Source: CAVPOO01 sp963707015
GTDB taxonomy: Bacteria; Pseudomonadota; Gammaproteobacteria; Thiohalobacterales; Thiohalobacteraceae
Assembly (NCBI GenBank): GCA_963707015.1
Contig: CAVPOO010000015.1
Location: 124,001-188,000, forward strand
Direction of reading: 5' to 3'
DNA length: 64,000 nucleotides
Shown one piece after another: positions 45,180 to 54,916 of this stretch. The stretch's first letter is position 1. Every line of letters begins with the position of its first letter. The notes below the pieces were generated by a model. It had not been told where the DNA came from. It searched no databases and worked only from the letters and a program-made list of their open reading frames with translations. Position numbers and translations under genes: made by a program.

Positions 45180-46834
45180 TCCGGCCCGGGCAGCTCCTGC
45201 GCCTCGTACACATTAACCTTGTTTTGGTGCGCAATGGTCTCGACGAGGTCATTTTCGCAACACACTTCCTGAGGCCCGTACGCTTTCTGCTGTACCTGGC
45301 CCCCTGGAACTGGCTACCGCGCAAGCGCGCGCCGCGCGCGGTACGTATCCGCCAGACGCTGGAGGATCTGGGCCCGATTTTCGTCAAGTTTGGTCAGATC
45401 CTCTCGACACGGCGCGATCTGCTCCCCGATGACATCGCGGAGGAACTGGCCCGCCTGCAGGACCAGGTACCGCCATTCCCCGGCAAGCAGGCCCGGCAGA
45501 TCATTGAAAAGGCCTATGGCCGGTCGGTGCACGAGGTGTTTCGGGAATTCCACGAAACACCGCTGGCCTCCGCGTCGATTGCGCAGGTGCATGCAGCCAG
45601 GCTGGAAGATGGTCGTGACGTCGTGGTCAAGGTCGTACGACCAGGCATCGTGCGCCGGATTCGCGGCGATGTCTCGCTCCTCTACTACATGGCCTCGCTC
45701 GCCGAACTGTATTGGCGCGAGGCGCGTCGCCTGCGGCCCTGCGAGGTGGTCCGCGAATTCGAGAAGACTATCCATGACGAGCTCGATCTGCTGCGGGAGG
45801 CTGGTAATGCCTCGCAGCTGAGGCGCAACTTTCCGAACTCGCCGCTCCTCTACGTCCCCGAGGTCTTCTGGCCCTATTGCCGTCGAGACGTCATGGTGAT
45901 GGAACGGATCAGCGGGATTCCCATCAGCGACGTCAAGGCGCTGCGTCAGGCCGGCATCGATCTGCAACGGCTTGCCGAACGCGGCGTCGAGATTTTTTTT
46001 ACCCAGGTCTTTCGGCACAACTTCTTTCACGCCGACATGCACCCCGGAAATATTTTTGTCGCCAGCGACGGGCGTTACCTCGCGGTCGATTTCGGCATCA
46101 TGGGCACCTTGAGCCCGGTTGACCAGCGCTACCTGGCGGAAAACTTTCTGGCATTCTTCCGCCGCGACTACCGCCGCGTCGCGGAACTCCATGTCGAGTC
46201 CGAGTGGGTACCACCCGGCACACGGGTCGATGAGTTCGAATCCGCGATACGTACGGTGTGTGAACCAATCTTTGAGCGACCCCTCAAGGATATCTCGTTT
46301 GGCCAGTTGCTGCTGCGACTGTTTCAGACGGCGCGCCGCTTCAACATGGAGGTCCAGCCCCAGCTGGTGCTGTTGCAGAAGACACTGCTCAACATCGAAG
46401 GCCTGGGTCGGCAGCTGTATCCCGACCTCGATCTCTGGCAGACGGCGAAGCCCTTTCTGGAACGCTGGATGAACGAGCAGGTCGGTCCGCGCGCCTTTGT
46501 AAGCAACCTGCGCACCAGTCTGCCCATGTGGACGGAGACCTTGCCGGAAATTCCGCAATTGCTGCACCAGACGCTGAAACATGCCCTGAATGGCAAGTTC
46601 AAGGTCGAATGGGGATCGACTGAACTCCGGCAACTGAGACAGGAGGTCCGGCGGTCAAACCGGCGCAATGTGGCAGCCATTATTGGCGGCAGCCTCATTG
46701 TGAGCAGTGCATTGATCTATGGTCTGGACGGTTTTTCACCGCTGATGCTCTGGGGCGCCCCGGTTCTGACCTGGCTACTGGGCGGCATCGGTATCGTCTT
46801 TCTCCTCGGCGCCTGGCCCGAGGATAAGAATTGA
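45176..46834 (+). CDS. ubiB: Ubiquinone biosynthesis kinase-like protein UbiB
   Basis: UbiB is an atypical protein-kinase-like ATPase at the inner membrane needed for ubiquinone synthesis. The 552-residue protein has the ADCK motifs: KFGQILSTRRDLLP, the Ala-rich ASIAQVHAA, VVKVVRPG, HADMHPGN and VDFGIMG. Two C-terminal membrane segments lie at about 500-520 and 525-545. The GTG start is preceded by AAGGA and overlaps ubiJ. Confidence 0.96.
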   Translation: MIRPGQLLRLVHINLVLVRNGLDEVIFATHFLRPVRFLLYLAPWNWLPRKRAPRAVRIRQTLEDLGPIFVKFGQILSTRRDLLPDDIAEELARLQDQVPPFPGKQARQIIEKAYGRSVHEVFREFHETPLASASIAQVHAARLEDGRDVVVKVVRPGIVRRIRGDVSLLYYMASLAELYWREARRLRPCEVVREFEKTIHDELDLLREAGNASQLRRNFPNSPLLYVPEVFWPYCRRDVMVMERISGIPISDVKALRQAGIDLQRLAERGVEIFFTQVFRHNFFHADMHPGNIFVASDGRYLAVDFGIMGTLSPVDQRYLAENFLAFFRRDYRRVAELHVESEWVPPGTRVDEFESAIRTVCEPIFERPLKDISFGQLLLRLFQTARRFNMEVQPQLVLLQKTLLNIEGLGRQLYPDLDLWQTAKPFLERWMNEQVGPRAFVSNLRTSLPMWTETLPEIPQLLHQTLKHALNGKFKVEWGSTELRQLRQEVRRSNRRNVAAIIGGSLIVSSALIYGLDGFSPLMLWGAPVLTWLLGGIGIVFLLGAWPEDKN

Positions 46835-47685
46835 CAGCGACAACGGGCCCGCATACCGCACAATCTTGCCGGTCGGCTGCCAGGTTGCAGGGCAGCCTGA
46901 CGCCAGAACAGCCAGCGGAAAATCCCTGAACTTTTTTCTGCGCGGGTCCGTCCCCATGGTTCAGCATGTGGATGAACTCCCGACAGCCACAAAAAACCCG
47001 GCGGTCGCCGGGTTCAGGGGAAGCCTCACGCCTCCTTGAGTCGCGTTGTTTTTATAGGCAAGGGTTCACTGCCTATTGCTGTCGTTTTAGGTTGACTCCT
47101 CCACCGCTGATGTCTTGTAACAAGAAGTGAACCCCTGTATTCATGACGCCATCGTCACTGCCTGCAATGCGGTGCACTGCCCCGGCACCAACGAGACGGA
47201 ACCAAAGACTCAGACAGAGGGAGACGCGCGAGCGGTACAGAGGGACTCGACAGCCGGCACACCCGCGCCAGGGTGGCTGGAAACCCCTGTGTTCTCTCCT
47301 CCGACGCATCCAGTCGCTGCCGGACCCGTCTATCCTGGTGTGCCAATTCCCCTTCTCGCGAGGGTTATGGCTTTTCTTTGCTTTGTTCCTCGCCCGGTAA
47401 CCGCAGGGCAATACTGCGCACGCCACCGCGTGGACCTCAACTCAAGCAAATTCCATTCCGTGGCATGACAATCTACTGATTTTCAGCCTGTTGGGTCGAA
47501 CTTCCGGCACCCCGTTTCCCAGTACGAGACACGAGTGTAAGCCTCGCCGACAGATAAGTGCCTCGCGATCGCGTTGACCCCGAATGAAATGAGCCGGAAA
47601 ACTTCCTTCGCTACAGGGGTTAGCGCTATGCCTTGGCTGATCACGCCGCCTGTAAAGGAAATCGACGCTGCACAAGATCGGCCGA
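46835..47685. other. Gene-poor region with nested inverted repeats
   Basis: 850 bp without a gene that I can support. A perfect 7-bp repeat GGCTGCC/GGCAGCC lies at 46875-46897. Reading the minus strand toward the terminator at 46991-47014, GGGTTCACT (47134-47126) can pair with AGTGAACCC (47070-47062), but the second arm also sits in the loop of a hairpin ATAGGC/GCCTAT (47076-47054); the pairings could form a pseudoknot or alternative folds. A further hairpin GGAGGC/GCTTCC precedes the terminator. A 23-codon frame (47144-47073, minus) overlaps these. Open frames on both strands lack ribosome sites and recognisable sequence. Confidence 0.5.
46991..47014 (-). terminator. Intrinsic terminator, minus strand
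   Basis: On the minus strand AACCCGGC pairs with GCCGGGTT over a GACC loop, and T residues follow (six in all). The plus strand has no T run after the stem. The nearest minus-strand protein gene ends 670 bp upstream, so it more likely ends a small RNA or a long trailer. Confidence 0.8.
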
Positions 47686-48675
47686 CTAGCCGAGCAGGCG
47701 GCGACGCAGATAGATTGCCCCGACCAGCATCCCGAGCATGACCACCCAGACGACGATATATACCGTCTGCGACTGCCGCGCCTTGCGCTTTTCCAGCCAG
47801 GTACGCGGTTTCACGCCTTTCACGAGAAAGACTATCTTGGCAGCGAGAATCACGCAGACAATATTGACTGCCAGCAGCAACGCCGCGCCGATGGCATGGT
47901 TTGTCTGACCGCTGCCCAGCATCATGCCGAGTGTCGCGGTTGGCGGGAGCAGGGCGACGGCAACCATGACACCCACCAGCGCAGAGGAAAGCCCGGTTGC
48001 CAGTGACAGCACAGCCGCAGCACCCGATGCGAGTGCCAGCGCGACATTGTCCATTCCCACGTCAGTGCGGGCCATCAACTCTTGGTTGTCGAGATTCACG
48101 GGCCATATCAGACCGATGACCAGCGCAATCAGCAGCGCCAGCGCCAGACCCGAAACATTGGTCTTGAGGGACCGCCAGAACAAGGCACCGTCACCCAGCG
48201 AGGTCGCAAAGGCAAGTGCGATGTTCGGTCCCAGGAGCGGGGCGATGACCATGGCGCCCACGACGACCGCCACGTTGTCTTCAATGAGACCGATCGCGGC
48301 AACGATCGTGGACAGGAATACCAGCAGCAGATAGTTGATGTCGAGCCGCGCACCCTTTTCGATCTGGTCGTAGAGTTCCTCTCGGGTCGTTGATCGCGAT
48401 GAGGTCTTGCGACCGGACTCCCGCTCTTCTTCGGGACGTGGCAGCGTCGCATCCACGGGCATGATCAGGATGCGGGCATTTTCGCTGCTCCCGAGCACGC
48501 TCTGCAGCGCATCCACAATGGGCTGACTGCGGTCCGCCGCAACCAGCATGCGCAGTGTCCGACGGCCGTCCTCGGCCGCAGAACTCCACCACGCATCGAT
48601 TGCGCCATACTGTTCGGCAATACCCGAGAGTGTGTCCGTATGGCCCGCGTCGGCCACGACTTCGATGATGCGCAT
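47686..48675 (-). CDS. DUF389 (TIGR00341) membrane protein
   Basis: A 329-residue protein. An N-terminal soluble part (about 1-110) resembles the small alpha-beta domain of this family. Then come six or so membrane segments, with the conserved motifs VVVGAMVIAPLLGPNIALAFA and GVMVAVALLPPTATLG. The function is not known; transport has been proposed. I chose the ATG at 48675, with AGGA 7 nt upstream; the open frame runs 102 bases further with unrelated sequence. The 210 bp between it and yajL hold nothing I can name. Confidence 0.85.
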   Translation of the reverse strand: MRIIEVVADAGHTDTLSGIAEQYGAIDAWWSSAAEDGRRTLRMLVAADRSQPIVDALQSVLGSSENARILIMPVDATLPRPEEERESGRKTSSRSTTREELYDQIEKGARLDINYLLLVFLSTIVAAIGLIEDNVAVVVGAMVIAPLLGPNIALAFATSLGDGALFWRSLKTNVSGLALALLIALVIGLIWPVNLDNQELMARTDVGMDNVALALASGAAAVLSLATGLSSALVGVMVAVALLPPTATLGMMLGSGQTNHAIGAALLLAVNIVCVILAAKIVFLVKGVKPRTWLEKRKARQSQTVYIVVWVVMLGMLVGAIYLRRRLLG

Positions 48676-48885
48676 CAGACAGTCCTGGGCGATCTGAGAT
48701 GAAGATCTGGAAACACAGGGCGCGCAGCGGCGCTGTTTCCGGTGCGGGCTTGCGGTGCCGGCCCTTTGAGCGTCCACAGGCCTGCACCGGGATCGCCGCT
48801 ATAGCTCAGGGGTTTTTCTTCAGTTTCAGCGACTTTCTTGACCAGCCAAGGGACCATTCTGTGCGCATTCCAGACTAGGCAGTGC

Positions 48886-49443
48886 TCATCGGGCAGGCCG
48901 CTGGAGAGGCCCTTCAACTTCGTCACGTTTTGCCTTACCGAGCAGAGACTCGATCAGGGTCAACGCAAAATCCATCGCCGTGCCGGGTCCGCGCGAAGTA
49001 ATAATCTTACCGTCGGTCACCACCGCATCCTCGCGGTAGGCAAGCCCCGGAACATCCAGTCCGTCGAGAACACCGGGAAAACTGGTCGCCTGTCGGTTGT
49101 CCAGCAAGCCGGTGTCTGCCAGCACGCGGGGAGCGGCACAGATGGCGGCCACGTAGCGATCCGATTCGGACATTCGGGTGAGCAAACCGCGTATGCGGGG
49201 GTCTTCCCGCAGATGATCGGCGCCGGGCAGGCCGCCAGGCAGCACAATCATGTCAAATTCCCGGTCCACGACCTCGGCCAGTGCCACGTCCGGTATCAAC
49301 CGCGTACCCCGCGAGCACCGGACCGGGCCGTCTTCGAGACCCGCGCTCACGACCTCGATACCTGCGCGCCGCAACAGGTCTATGATGGTTACCGCTTCCA
49401 GTTCTTCACACCCCGCGGCTAGGGGGACAAGGACACTTGCCAT
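48886..49443 (-). CDS. yajL: DJ-1/PfpI family protein YajL
   Basis: A 185-residue protein of the DJ-1 superfamily. The nucleophile Cys lies in VAAICAAPRVLA near residue 105, and the family Glu is in the GCEELEAVTIIDLLRRAG segment near residue 15. YajL relatives are linked to oxidative stress and protein deglycation or chaperoning; the exact activity is debated. It overlaps the end of yibQ by 25 bp. Confidence 0.9.
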   Translation of the reverse strand: MASVLVPLAAGCEELEAVTIIDLLRRAGIEVVSAGLEDGPVRCSRGTRLIPDVALAEVVDREFDMIVLPGGLPGADHLREDPRIRGLLTRMSESDRYVAAICAAPRVLADTGLLDNRQATSFPGVLDGLDVPGLAYREDAVVTDGKIITSRGPGTAMDFALTLIESLLGKAKRDEVEGPLQRPAR

Positions 49444-50285
49444 CGTGACTTCCTTTCCTGCTGGTGCTGTACCAGTCGACTGACCGATACCAGTTTCACG
49501 CCATGATCTTCCAGCGTGCTGAGCTCACGCGTCAATACCTCGAGTGTTGAGGGGTACGGATGACCGATCGCGAGCGCCGACCCGTTCTTGCGGGCAAGCT
49601 GAAGCAGACGCAGAAACTGCGCCTGAATCGACGCCTCGCCAGGCTGATAGTCCAGAAACACATCGCGGGACACAGCGGGTACGCCTTTCTCGTCGGCGAG
49701 CCGCTGTGCAACCGTTTGTCGCGTGGTCCGGCTGTCGACAAAAAACAGGTCCCGACGGCCCTGCAACACCTCCATCAGCCAGGACATGTGGCCAGGATGA
49801 CGCGTGAGCAGACTGCCCATGTGGTTGTTTAGGCCCGACACGTGGGGGACGCGATTCAGATCCTCCAGAATGGTCTGCACAACCTGCTGTTGGGTCATGT
49901 CCAGGCTAAGGCCACCCGGGTCCAGATTGGCACGCTCGACCGCCTGCATGGGAAGATGGAGCATGACCTCCTTGTGCCGCGTGTGAGCCAGATGCGCGAG
50001 TGAAGCCGTGTGCCGACCGTAGGGTAGAAAGGCGCAGGCGACCGGCCCCGGCAGCTCGATTACCCGGCGCCCGCTGTCGAAGCTGGGGCCCAGGTCATCA
50101 ATGACGATCGCGATTCTGGGCCGCGGACCGGTCGTATCGTCGTCGGGGGAGGCGGCCGCGACCGTGGCCGCCCCCAGTGCACAGCAGGCCGCCCATCGCA
50201 ACAACAGGCGCAGCAGGGTAGCGCGGGCCCTGGCGCCCTGAGAAGTCGGGACCCGCGCCTTGCGGCCGCGGATCCCGGTAATCAC
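49419..50285 (-). CDS. yibQ: Divergent polysaccharide deacetylase family protein YibQ
   Basis: A 288-residue protein with an N-terminal signal or anchor (LLRLLLRWAACCALGAATVAAA) and a NodB-like fold: IAIVIDDLGPSFDSG, VMLHLPMQ, SGLNNHMGSLLT and FFVDSRTT. It lies in the gpmI-envC-ctpA-yibQ order known from E. coli and relatives, next to cell-wall genes. The substrate is unknown. It overlaps ctpA by 4 bp. Confidence 0.87.
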   Translation of the reverse strand: MITGIRGRKARVPTSQGARARATLLRLLLRWAACCALGAATVAAASPDDDTTGPRPRIAIVIDDLGPSFDSGRRVIELPGPVACAFLPYGRHTASLAHLAHTRHKEVMLHLPMQAVERANLDPGGLSLDMTQQQVVQTILEDLNRVPHVSGLNNHMGSLLTRHPGHMSWLMEVLQGRRDLFFVDSRTTRQTVAQRLADEKGVPAVSRDVFLDYQPGEASIQAQFLRLLQLARKNGSALAIGHPYPSTLEVLTRELSTLEDHGVKLVSVSRLVQHQQERKSRWQVSLSP

Positions 50286-51628
50286 TGCATGTGCTCCTGC
50301 TGAAGGGCAAGCCCCTTCAGCAGATTGAGCGCCTCGTATAACTGGTAATCGGAACGTGCCAGCGACTCCTCGTCACCTTCCTTATCACCCTTTTCACCCT
50401 TGCCCGTCTTGTCAGCCTTCTTCTTCCGATCCTCCTTGCTCGGTTTGCCGTTTCCATTCTCCAGATGCCCCGAGAGATGGGACTCCTTGATCGGTTCAAA
50501 GGTCGATTCGACTGAAGCGACACGCACATTATCGAGGGTGATGTCCGGTACGATTCCCGCGGCCTGAATGGAGCGGCCGGACGGTGTGTAGTAGCGCGCG
50601 GTCGTCAGCTTGACGGCAGTCTTGTTGTCCAGGGGCACAATCGTCTGAACCGAGCCCTTACCGAATGTCTGACTGCCAACAATGATGGCGCGGCGGTGAT
50701 CCTGAAGGGCCCCGGCAACAATTTCGGACGCCGAAGCCGAACCCTGGTTGACCAGCACGACCAGGGGCACGCCATGTAACACATCATCGGGAGTTGCATT
50801 AAAGCGAAGCCGCGAATCCGCGACACGACCCTCGGTGTAGACGATCAGGCCTTTTTCGAGGAAGGCATCTGATACGGCAACCGCGCCGTTCAGCACGCCA
50901 CCCGGGTTGTTACGCAGATCCAGAACCATCCCTTTGAGTGGCCCGTCTTCCTTTTCGAGCTTCTCGATGGCGGTAACCATATTTTCGGCCGTATTCGACT
51001 GGAACTGCGACACCCGCACATAACCGAAACCGTCTTCCAGCATGCGGCTCTTGACACTCTTCACCTTGATAACAGCGCGCGTGATGGTGATCTTGAGCGG
51101 CTTCTCCTCACCCTCGCGCACAATCGTCAGGGTGATATCGGTACCCGGTTTGCCGCGCATGATCTTGACGGCGTCACTGAGGGTGAGTCCTTTTACCGGC
51201 GTATCGTCGAGCCGAATGACCAGATCGCCCGCCTCGACACCGGCGCGCTGCGCGGGGGTATCGTCGATGGGTGCAATCACCTTGACGAAGCCGTCTTCCA
51301 TGCCGACCTCGATACCAAGCCCCCCGAATTCGCCCGAAGTCCCAACCTGCAACTCCTTGAACTCCTCCTGGTCCAGATACGCCGAGTGCGGATCGAGACC
51401 GGCCAGCATGCCTCGGATGGCGCTTTCCAGGAGATCTTTGTCGTCCACGGGCTCGACATAATCGTTCTTGATTCGCGCGAACACATCGCTGAAGCTGTGC
51501 AATTCCTCAAGCGGCAATTTAACCTGGGTCTGTTGCTTGTCGGCGAATACACCCTGGCCAAGGCTCAGGGTCAGGCCCAGGATCAGTCCGATCAGGACCA
51601 GTATGATACTTTGCGTCTTCACTCTCAT
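50282..51628 (-). CDS. ctpA: Carboxyl-terminal processing protease (S41)
   Basis: A 448-residue exported serine protease. After an N-terminal hydrophobic segment it has a PDZ domain at about 85-175 (GGLGIEVGMEDGFVKV), then the S41 catalytic domain with the Ser in NQGSASASE near 300 and the Lys in SQTFGKGSVQT near 323. A very Lys/Asp-rich linker (about 395-425) precedes the C-terminal helix. Pseudomonas CtpA degrades cell-wall crosslink hydrolases; a similar role next to envC is plausible. It overlaps yibQ by 4 bp. Confidence 0.93.
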   Translation of the reverse strand: MRVKTQSIILVLIGLILGLTLSLGQGVFADKQQTQVKLPLEELHSFSDVFARIKNDYVEPVDDKDLLESAIRGMLAGLDPHSAYLDQEEFKELQVGTSGEFGGLGIEVGMEDGFVKVIAPIDDTPAQRAGVEAGDLVIRLDDTPVKGLTLSDAVKIMRGKPGTDITLTIVREGEEKPLKITITRAVIKVKSVKSRMLEDGFGYVRVSQFQSNTAENMVTAIEKLEKEDGPLKGMVLDLRNNPGGVLNGAVAVSDAFLEKGLIVYTEGRVADSRLRFNATPDDVLHGVPLVVLVNQGSASASEIVAGALQDHRRAIIVGSQTFGKGSVQTIVPLDNKTAVKLTTARYYTPSGRSIQAAGIVPDITLDNVRVASVESTFEPIKESHLSGHLENGNGKPSKEDRKKKADKTGKGEKGDKEGDEESLARSDYQLYEALNLLKGLALQQEHMQ

Positions 51629-51804
51629 TGAAGTTCCATCATTTTCCAGGGCTACGGCCCCTCAAGATTTCGCGTCCAGTCCGCGACCGAAGCGACGCAG
51701 GATGGCACCTAACCTTTAAATCAGATACCTGGAGCTGGTGTTCGCCCTCGCGCCCGACAGTAAACGATAACACAGCCCCGGCAGGAGAGAAATCACACAA
51801 CGTT

Positions 51805-52983
51805 TCAGGCTTTCGGCGTCCCGGCACACCACTTGAGCGGATTCACGGTCTGTCCCCGGTGGCGCAGCTCGAAGTAAAGCCCGGTGCGATCCATGCCCCC
51901 GCTGTCACCGGCGGCCGCAACCACGTCCCCGGTCTCCACCCACTCACCGACAGCCTTGTACAGTGCCTGGTTATGACCGTAGAGGCTCATGTAGCCATCA
52001 CCGTGGTCAATAATCAGCAATAACCCGAACCCCCGCAACCAGTCGGCGAAGGCCACCCGACCGTGCGACACGGCGCGCACATCCGTTCCACCCGCGGTCT
52101 CAATGAAAACCCCACGCCAGGTGAGATTACCGACGGACCTGCGCTCGCCATAGCGGGCGGTCAGTCTGCCCTTTACCGGCCAGGGCAATTTGTTTCTCAA
52201 CTTGTCAAACGCGGTATGCGGAACACCGCTGCGGGGGATGTCGTCGAGGGCCGCCTGCAGCTCCCTGACCAGCTGTTCGAGGCGCCGCTCGTTCTTCTTA
52301 TAATCGGCCAGCTCACTGTCCTGTCCGCGGATATCCGTCCGCAAACGGTCCAGTACACGCCGGCGTTCCGCGAGCCGTTCACGCAGTGCTGCGAGTTCAG
52401 CAGCGCGGCGGCTCCGTAAGGCGCCAAGCTGGCGGGTTTCTTCGGCGATATCCGCTTCGGTTTCCGCCAGGCGTGTCAGCTGCTCGGTCACGGCATCAAT
52501 GCGAGCCGCGCGGGCCCGGGTCAGATACTGATGGTAGACCAGTACCCGCCCGACCGCCGCCGGGTCCTCCTGACTGAGCCACATCTTCAGCCGTTCCTGG
52601 CGCCCCAGCGCATAGGCAGCTCGAATCTGCTGTGACATCTGTTCCCCGAGCAGCGCCAGCTCCCGGTTCTGTTGCGCTTGTCTGGTGCGCAAATCCTGCA
52701 GCGTCTTTTCGGTCTGCTGTACCCGGGTATCGGTATCACGCAAGGCGCTGTTCACCTTGCCAATCTGTTTTTCAACCTTTTGCAGATGCTCGGCGAGAGA
52801 GGATTCACGCGCACGGTCATCCGCCAACTTTTTCTGCAGAGCTTCGATACGGGAACGGACTTGCGTCAGCTCCTGCTGCAGTTTGTCGGCATCTTCGGCC
52901 GCAACAGGGAAAACCAGTCCGGCACAAGCCAGCGCCAAAATTGCCGGCACGACCCTCCGCAGCCAGTACCAAATCACAGTCAC
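51805..52983 (-). CDS. envC: Murein hydrolase activator EnvC
   Basis: A 392-residue periplasmic protein. A signal peptide is followed by a long coiled coil (about 30-250) and a C-terminal LytM domain (about 270-390). The LytM domain lacks the zinc ligands: WRGVFIETAGGTDV stands where active M23 peptidases have HxxxD, so it is an activator, like E. coli EnvC, which turns on amidases at the septum. The start is GTG at 52983, 6 bp after gpmI. Confidence 0.93.
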   Translation of the reverse strand: MTVIWYWLRRVVPAILALACAGLVFPVAAEDADKLQQELTQVRSRIEALQKKLADDRARESSLAEHLQKVEKQIGKVNSALRDTDTRVQQTEKTLQDLRTRQAQQNRELALLGEQMSQQIRAAYALGRQERLKMWLSQEDPAAVGRVLVYHQYLTRARAARIDAVTEQLTRLAETEADIAEETRQLGALRSRRAAELAALRERLAERRRVLDRLRTDIRGQDSELADYKKNERRLEQLVRELQAALDDIPRSGVPHTAFDKLRNKLPWPVKGRLTARYGERRSVGNLTWRGVFIETAGGTDVRAVSHGRVAFADWLRGFGLLLIIDHGDGYMSLYGHNQALYKAVGEWVETGDVVAAAGDSGGMDRTGLYFELRHRGQTVNPLKWCAGTPKA

Positions 52984-52989
52984 CGTGGT

Positions 52990-54591
52990 TCAGGCGTTAC
53001 CGGTCTTTACCACCGGGCCTGGTTGCGTTAAGGGGACGCTATCCACAGGCTGGGGATCAATCAGGTAGGTACCGCTCATCTCATCTGGCTGCGGCAGGCC
53101 CATCAGGTGCAACATGGTCGGTGCGATGTCAGACAGGGCACCCCCCTCGGCGATGGTCGCCGGTCTGCCCACATACAACAGAGGCACCAGGCTGGTCGTA
53201 TGTGCGGTGTGGGCCTGTCCGCTACGGACAGAACGCATTTTCTCGGCATTACCGTGATCCGCCGTAATGAGCATCTCGCCGCCGATGCGCTTCACTGCCG
53301 CGACAATGCCCTCCAGACAGCTGTCGATGGTCTCAATTGCCTCGACCGTTGCGTCAAAATCGCCGGTATGACCGACCATGTCCGGATTCGCGAAGTTGCA
53401 GACGATCACATCGTACTTGCTGCTTTCGATCGCCGCCACCAGCTGTCTGGTCACTTCGCGGGCACTCATTTCGGGTTGCAGATCGTAGGTCGCAACCAGG
53501 GGCGAGGGCACGAGTATCCGGTCCTCGCCCTCATAGGGCTCCTCCACGCCGCCATTGAAGAAAAAGGTAACGTGGGCGTATTTCTCTGTCTCTGCCAGCC
53601 GCAACTGGCGCAGACCCAGCTTCGAAATGTATTCGCCGAAAACATTCTGCAACCGCTCGGGCGGGAACGCGACAGGAACGTCGAACTCGGAATTGTACTC
53701 GGTCAAGCTGACGAAGCGTCCCAGCCGCGGCATCAGCCGGCGTTCAAAACAGTTGAAATCCGGCTCAATGAAGGGCCGTGTGATCTGGCGCGCACGATCA
53801 GATCGGTAATTCATGAAGATAATGACGTCTCCATCCTGTATGCTTACCGGTGCGGTTCCTTGCGGAACAATTCTCGTCGCCTGAACAAATTCATCGCTTT
53901 CACCCCGCGCATAGGCGCGCTCAAGCCCGGTCACAGCGTCAGGGGCCTCGAACTCCGCCTTACCCCGTGTAATAAGCTCATAGGCTGCGCGAATGCGTGG
54001 CCAGCGATGGTCGCGGTCCATGGCGTAGTAACGCCCGATCATGGAAGCGAATCGGCCGCCACCCAGCTCGTGAAATTTGGCTTCCATGTTGGTGATCGAA
54101 TCGGCGGCACTGCGCGGTGGCGTATCCCTTCCGTCCAGGAATGCGTGCAGATAGACTGCAGGCGCACCGCGTTCCACGGCGAGCTGTACCATGGCGTGAA
54201 TATGCTGCTCATGGCTGTGAACACCACCGGGTGAAAGCAATCCAAGGATATGCAGGGAACTACCCGTATCGATCGCCAGATCGACGGCATCGGTCAGCGT
54301 CCGGTTGGTGAAGAAGGAACCGGTCTTGATCGCCCGGCTGACGCGGGTAATTTCCTGATACACGACACGCCCGGCACCCAGGTTGAGATGCCCGACCTCG
54401 GAATTACCCATCTGGTCGGCCGGCAGGCCAACCGCAGCGCCGGAGGTACGAATCAGCGTGTGAGGACACGACGCCCAGAGCCGTTCCCAGATCGGTTTAC
54501 GTGCGGCCGCGATGGCATTGTACTCGGCATTTTCGCGGTATCCCCAACCGTCCAGGATGATCAGGACCAGGGGCTTTGGCGTGGCGGACAT
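52990..54591 (-). CDS. gpmI: 2,3-bisphosphoglycerate-independent phosphoglycerate mutase
   Basis: GpmI interconverts 3- and 2-phosphoglycerate in glycolysis with two metal ions. It has 533 residues, with the metal-binding IILDGWGYR, the catalytic S64 in MGNSEVGHLNLGAGR, and NFANPDMVGHTGD and ADHGNAE in the second half. It starts a minus-strand group with envC, ctpA, yibQ and yajL, and is divergent from the ArsR gene. Confidence 0.96.
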   Translation of the reverse strand: MSATPKPLVLIILDGWGYRENAEYNAIAAARKPIWERLWASCPHTLIRTSGAAVGLPADQMGNSEVGHLNLGAGRVVYQEITRVSRAIKTGSFFTNRTLTDAVDLAIDTGSSLHILGLLSPGGVHSHEQHIHAMVQLAVERGAPAVYLHAFLDGRDTPPRSAADSITNMEAKFHELGGGRFASMIGRYYAMDRDHRWPRIRAAYELITRGKAEFEAPDAVTGLERAYARGESDEFVQATRIVPQGTAPVSIQDGDVIIFMNYRSDRARQITRPFIEPDFNCFERRLMPRLGRFVSLTEYNSEFDVPVAFPPERLQNVFGEYISKLGLRQLRLAETEKYAHVTFFFNGGVEEPYEGEDRILVPSPLVATYDLQPEMSAREVTRQLVAAIESSKYDVIVCNFANPDMVGHTGDFDATVEAIETIDSCLEGIVAAVKRIGGEMLITADHGNAEKMRSVRSGQAHTAHTTSLVPLLYVGRPATIAEGGALSDIAPTMLHLMGLPQPDEMSGTYLIDPQPVDSVPLTQPGPVVKTGNA

Positions 54592-54865
54592 ATGACGACC
54601 CGTTCCGTTTTCCCGTTATCAGTTTAGAATTAGTCTAGCTTGATTCTGCCGCGCCCACCAACAGGATGCCGTACCTTTTGTGCCCGGCAGGCGCTCGCAA
54701 CTGTGAGCGGCATAGAACGCATTACAGCGGGAATAACCTGGGATATTCCCCGGTTAGACGTGGTATCTACACGCATACCCATGCCATCACTAGTGTATAG
54801 TGCGGCCTGAAGTGGCGCGAGCCCCCGCACAAATATTACCTGGCAAACTTCTAAAGTGGTGAATT

Positions 54866-54878
54866 ATTATTGTATAAT
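54866..54878 (+). promoter_or_regulatory. Promoter -10 and palindrome upstream of the ArsR gene
   Basis: A perfect TATAAT (54873-54878) lies inside the inverted repeat ATTAT-TGT-ATAAT (54866-54878), in a short AT-rich tract that stands out from the GC-rich surroundings. No good -35 is present. A repeat across the -10 just before an ArsR gene suggests self-repression; this is inferred. The rest of 54592-54916 shows no gene. Confidence 0.5.
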
Positions 54879-54916
54879 GTTCTAATTATAAAGCAGATTG
54901 ATAGGTGGTAGCCACG

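Noticed and set aside
45314..46633. 439-codon open frame antisense to ubiB
   Set aside because: It mirrors the codons of ubiB, which has all family motifs; long antisense frames are common in GC-rich genes.
46985..47144. Resemblance to the end of tmRNA
   Set aside because: The apparent T-arm has a 9-nt loop in place of 7, and no tRNA-like 5' end or CCA pairing was found.
47073..47426. 117-codon minus-strand frame after ubiB
   Set aside because: Irregular composition, no ribosome site; only its last 23 codons are discussed, as part of the structured region.
47127..47468. 113-codon plus-strand frame after ubiB
   Set aside because: Pro/Thr-rich low-quality sequence without start site or known domain.
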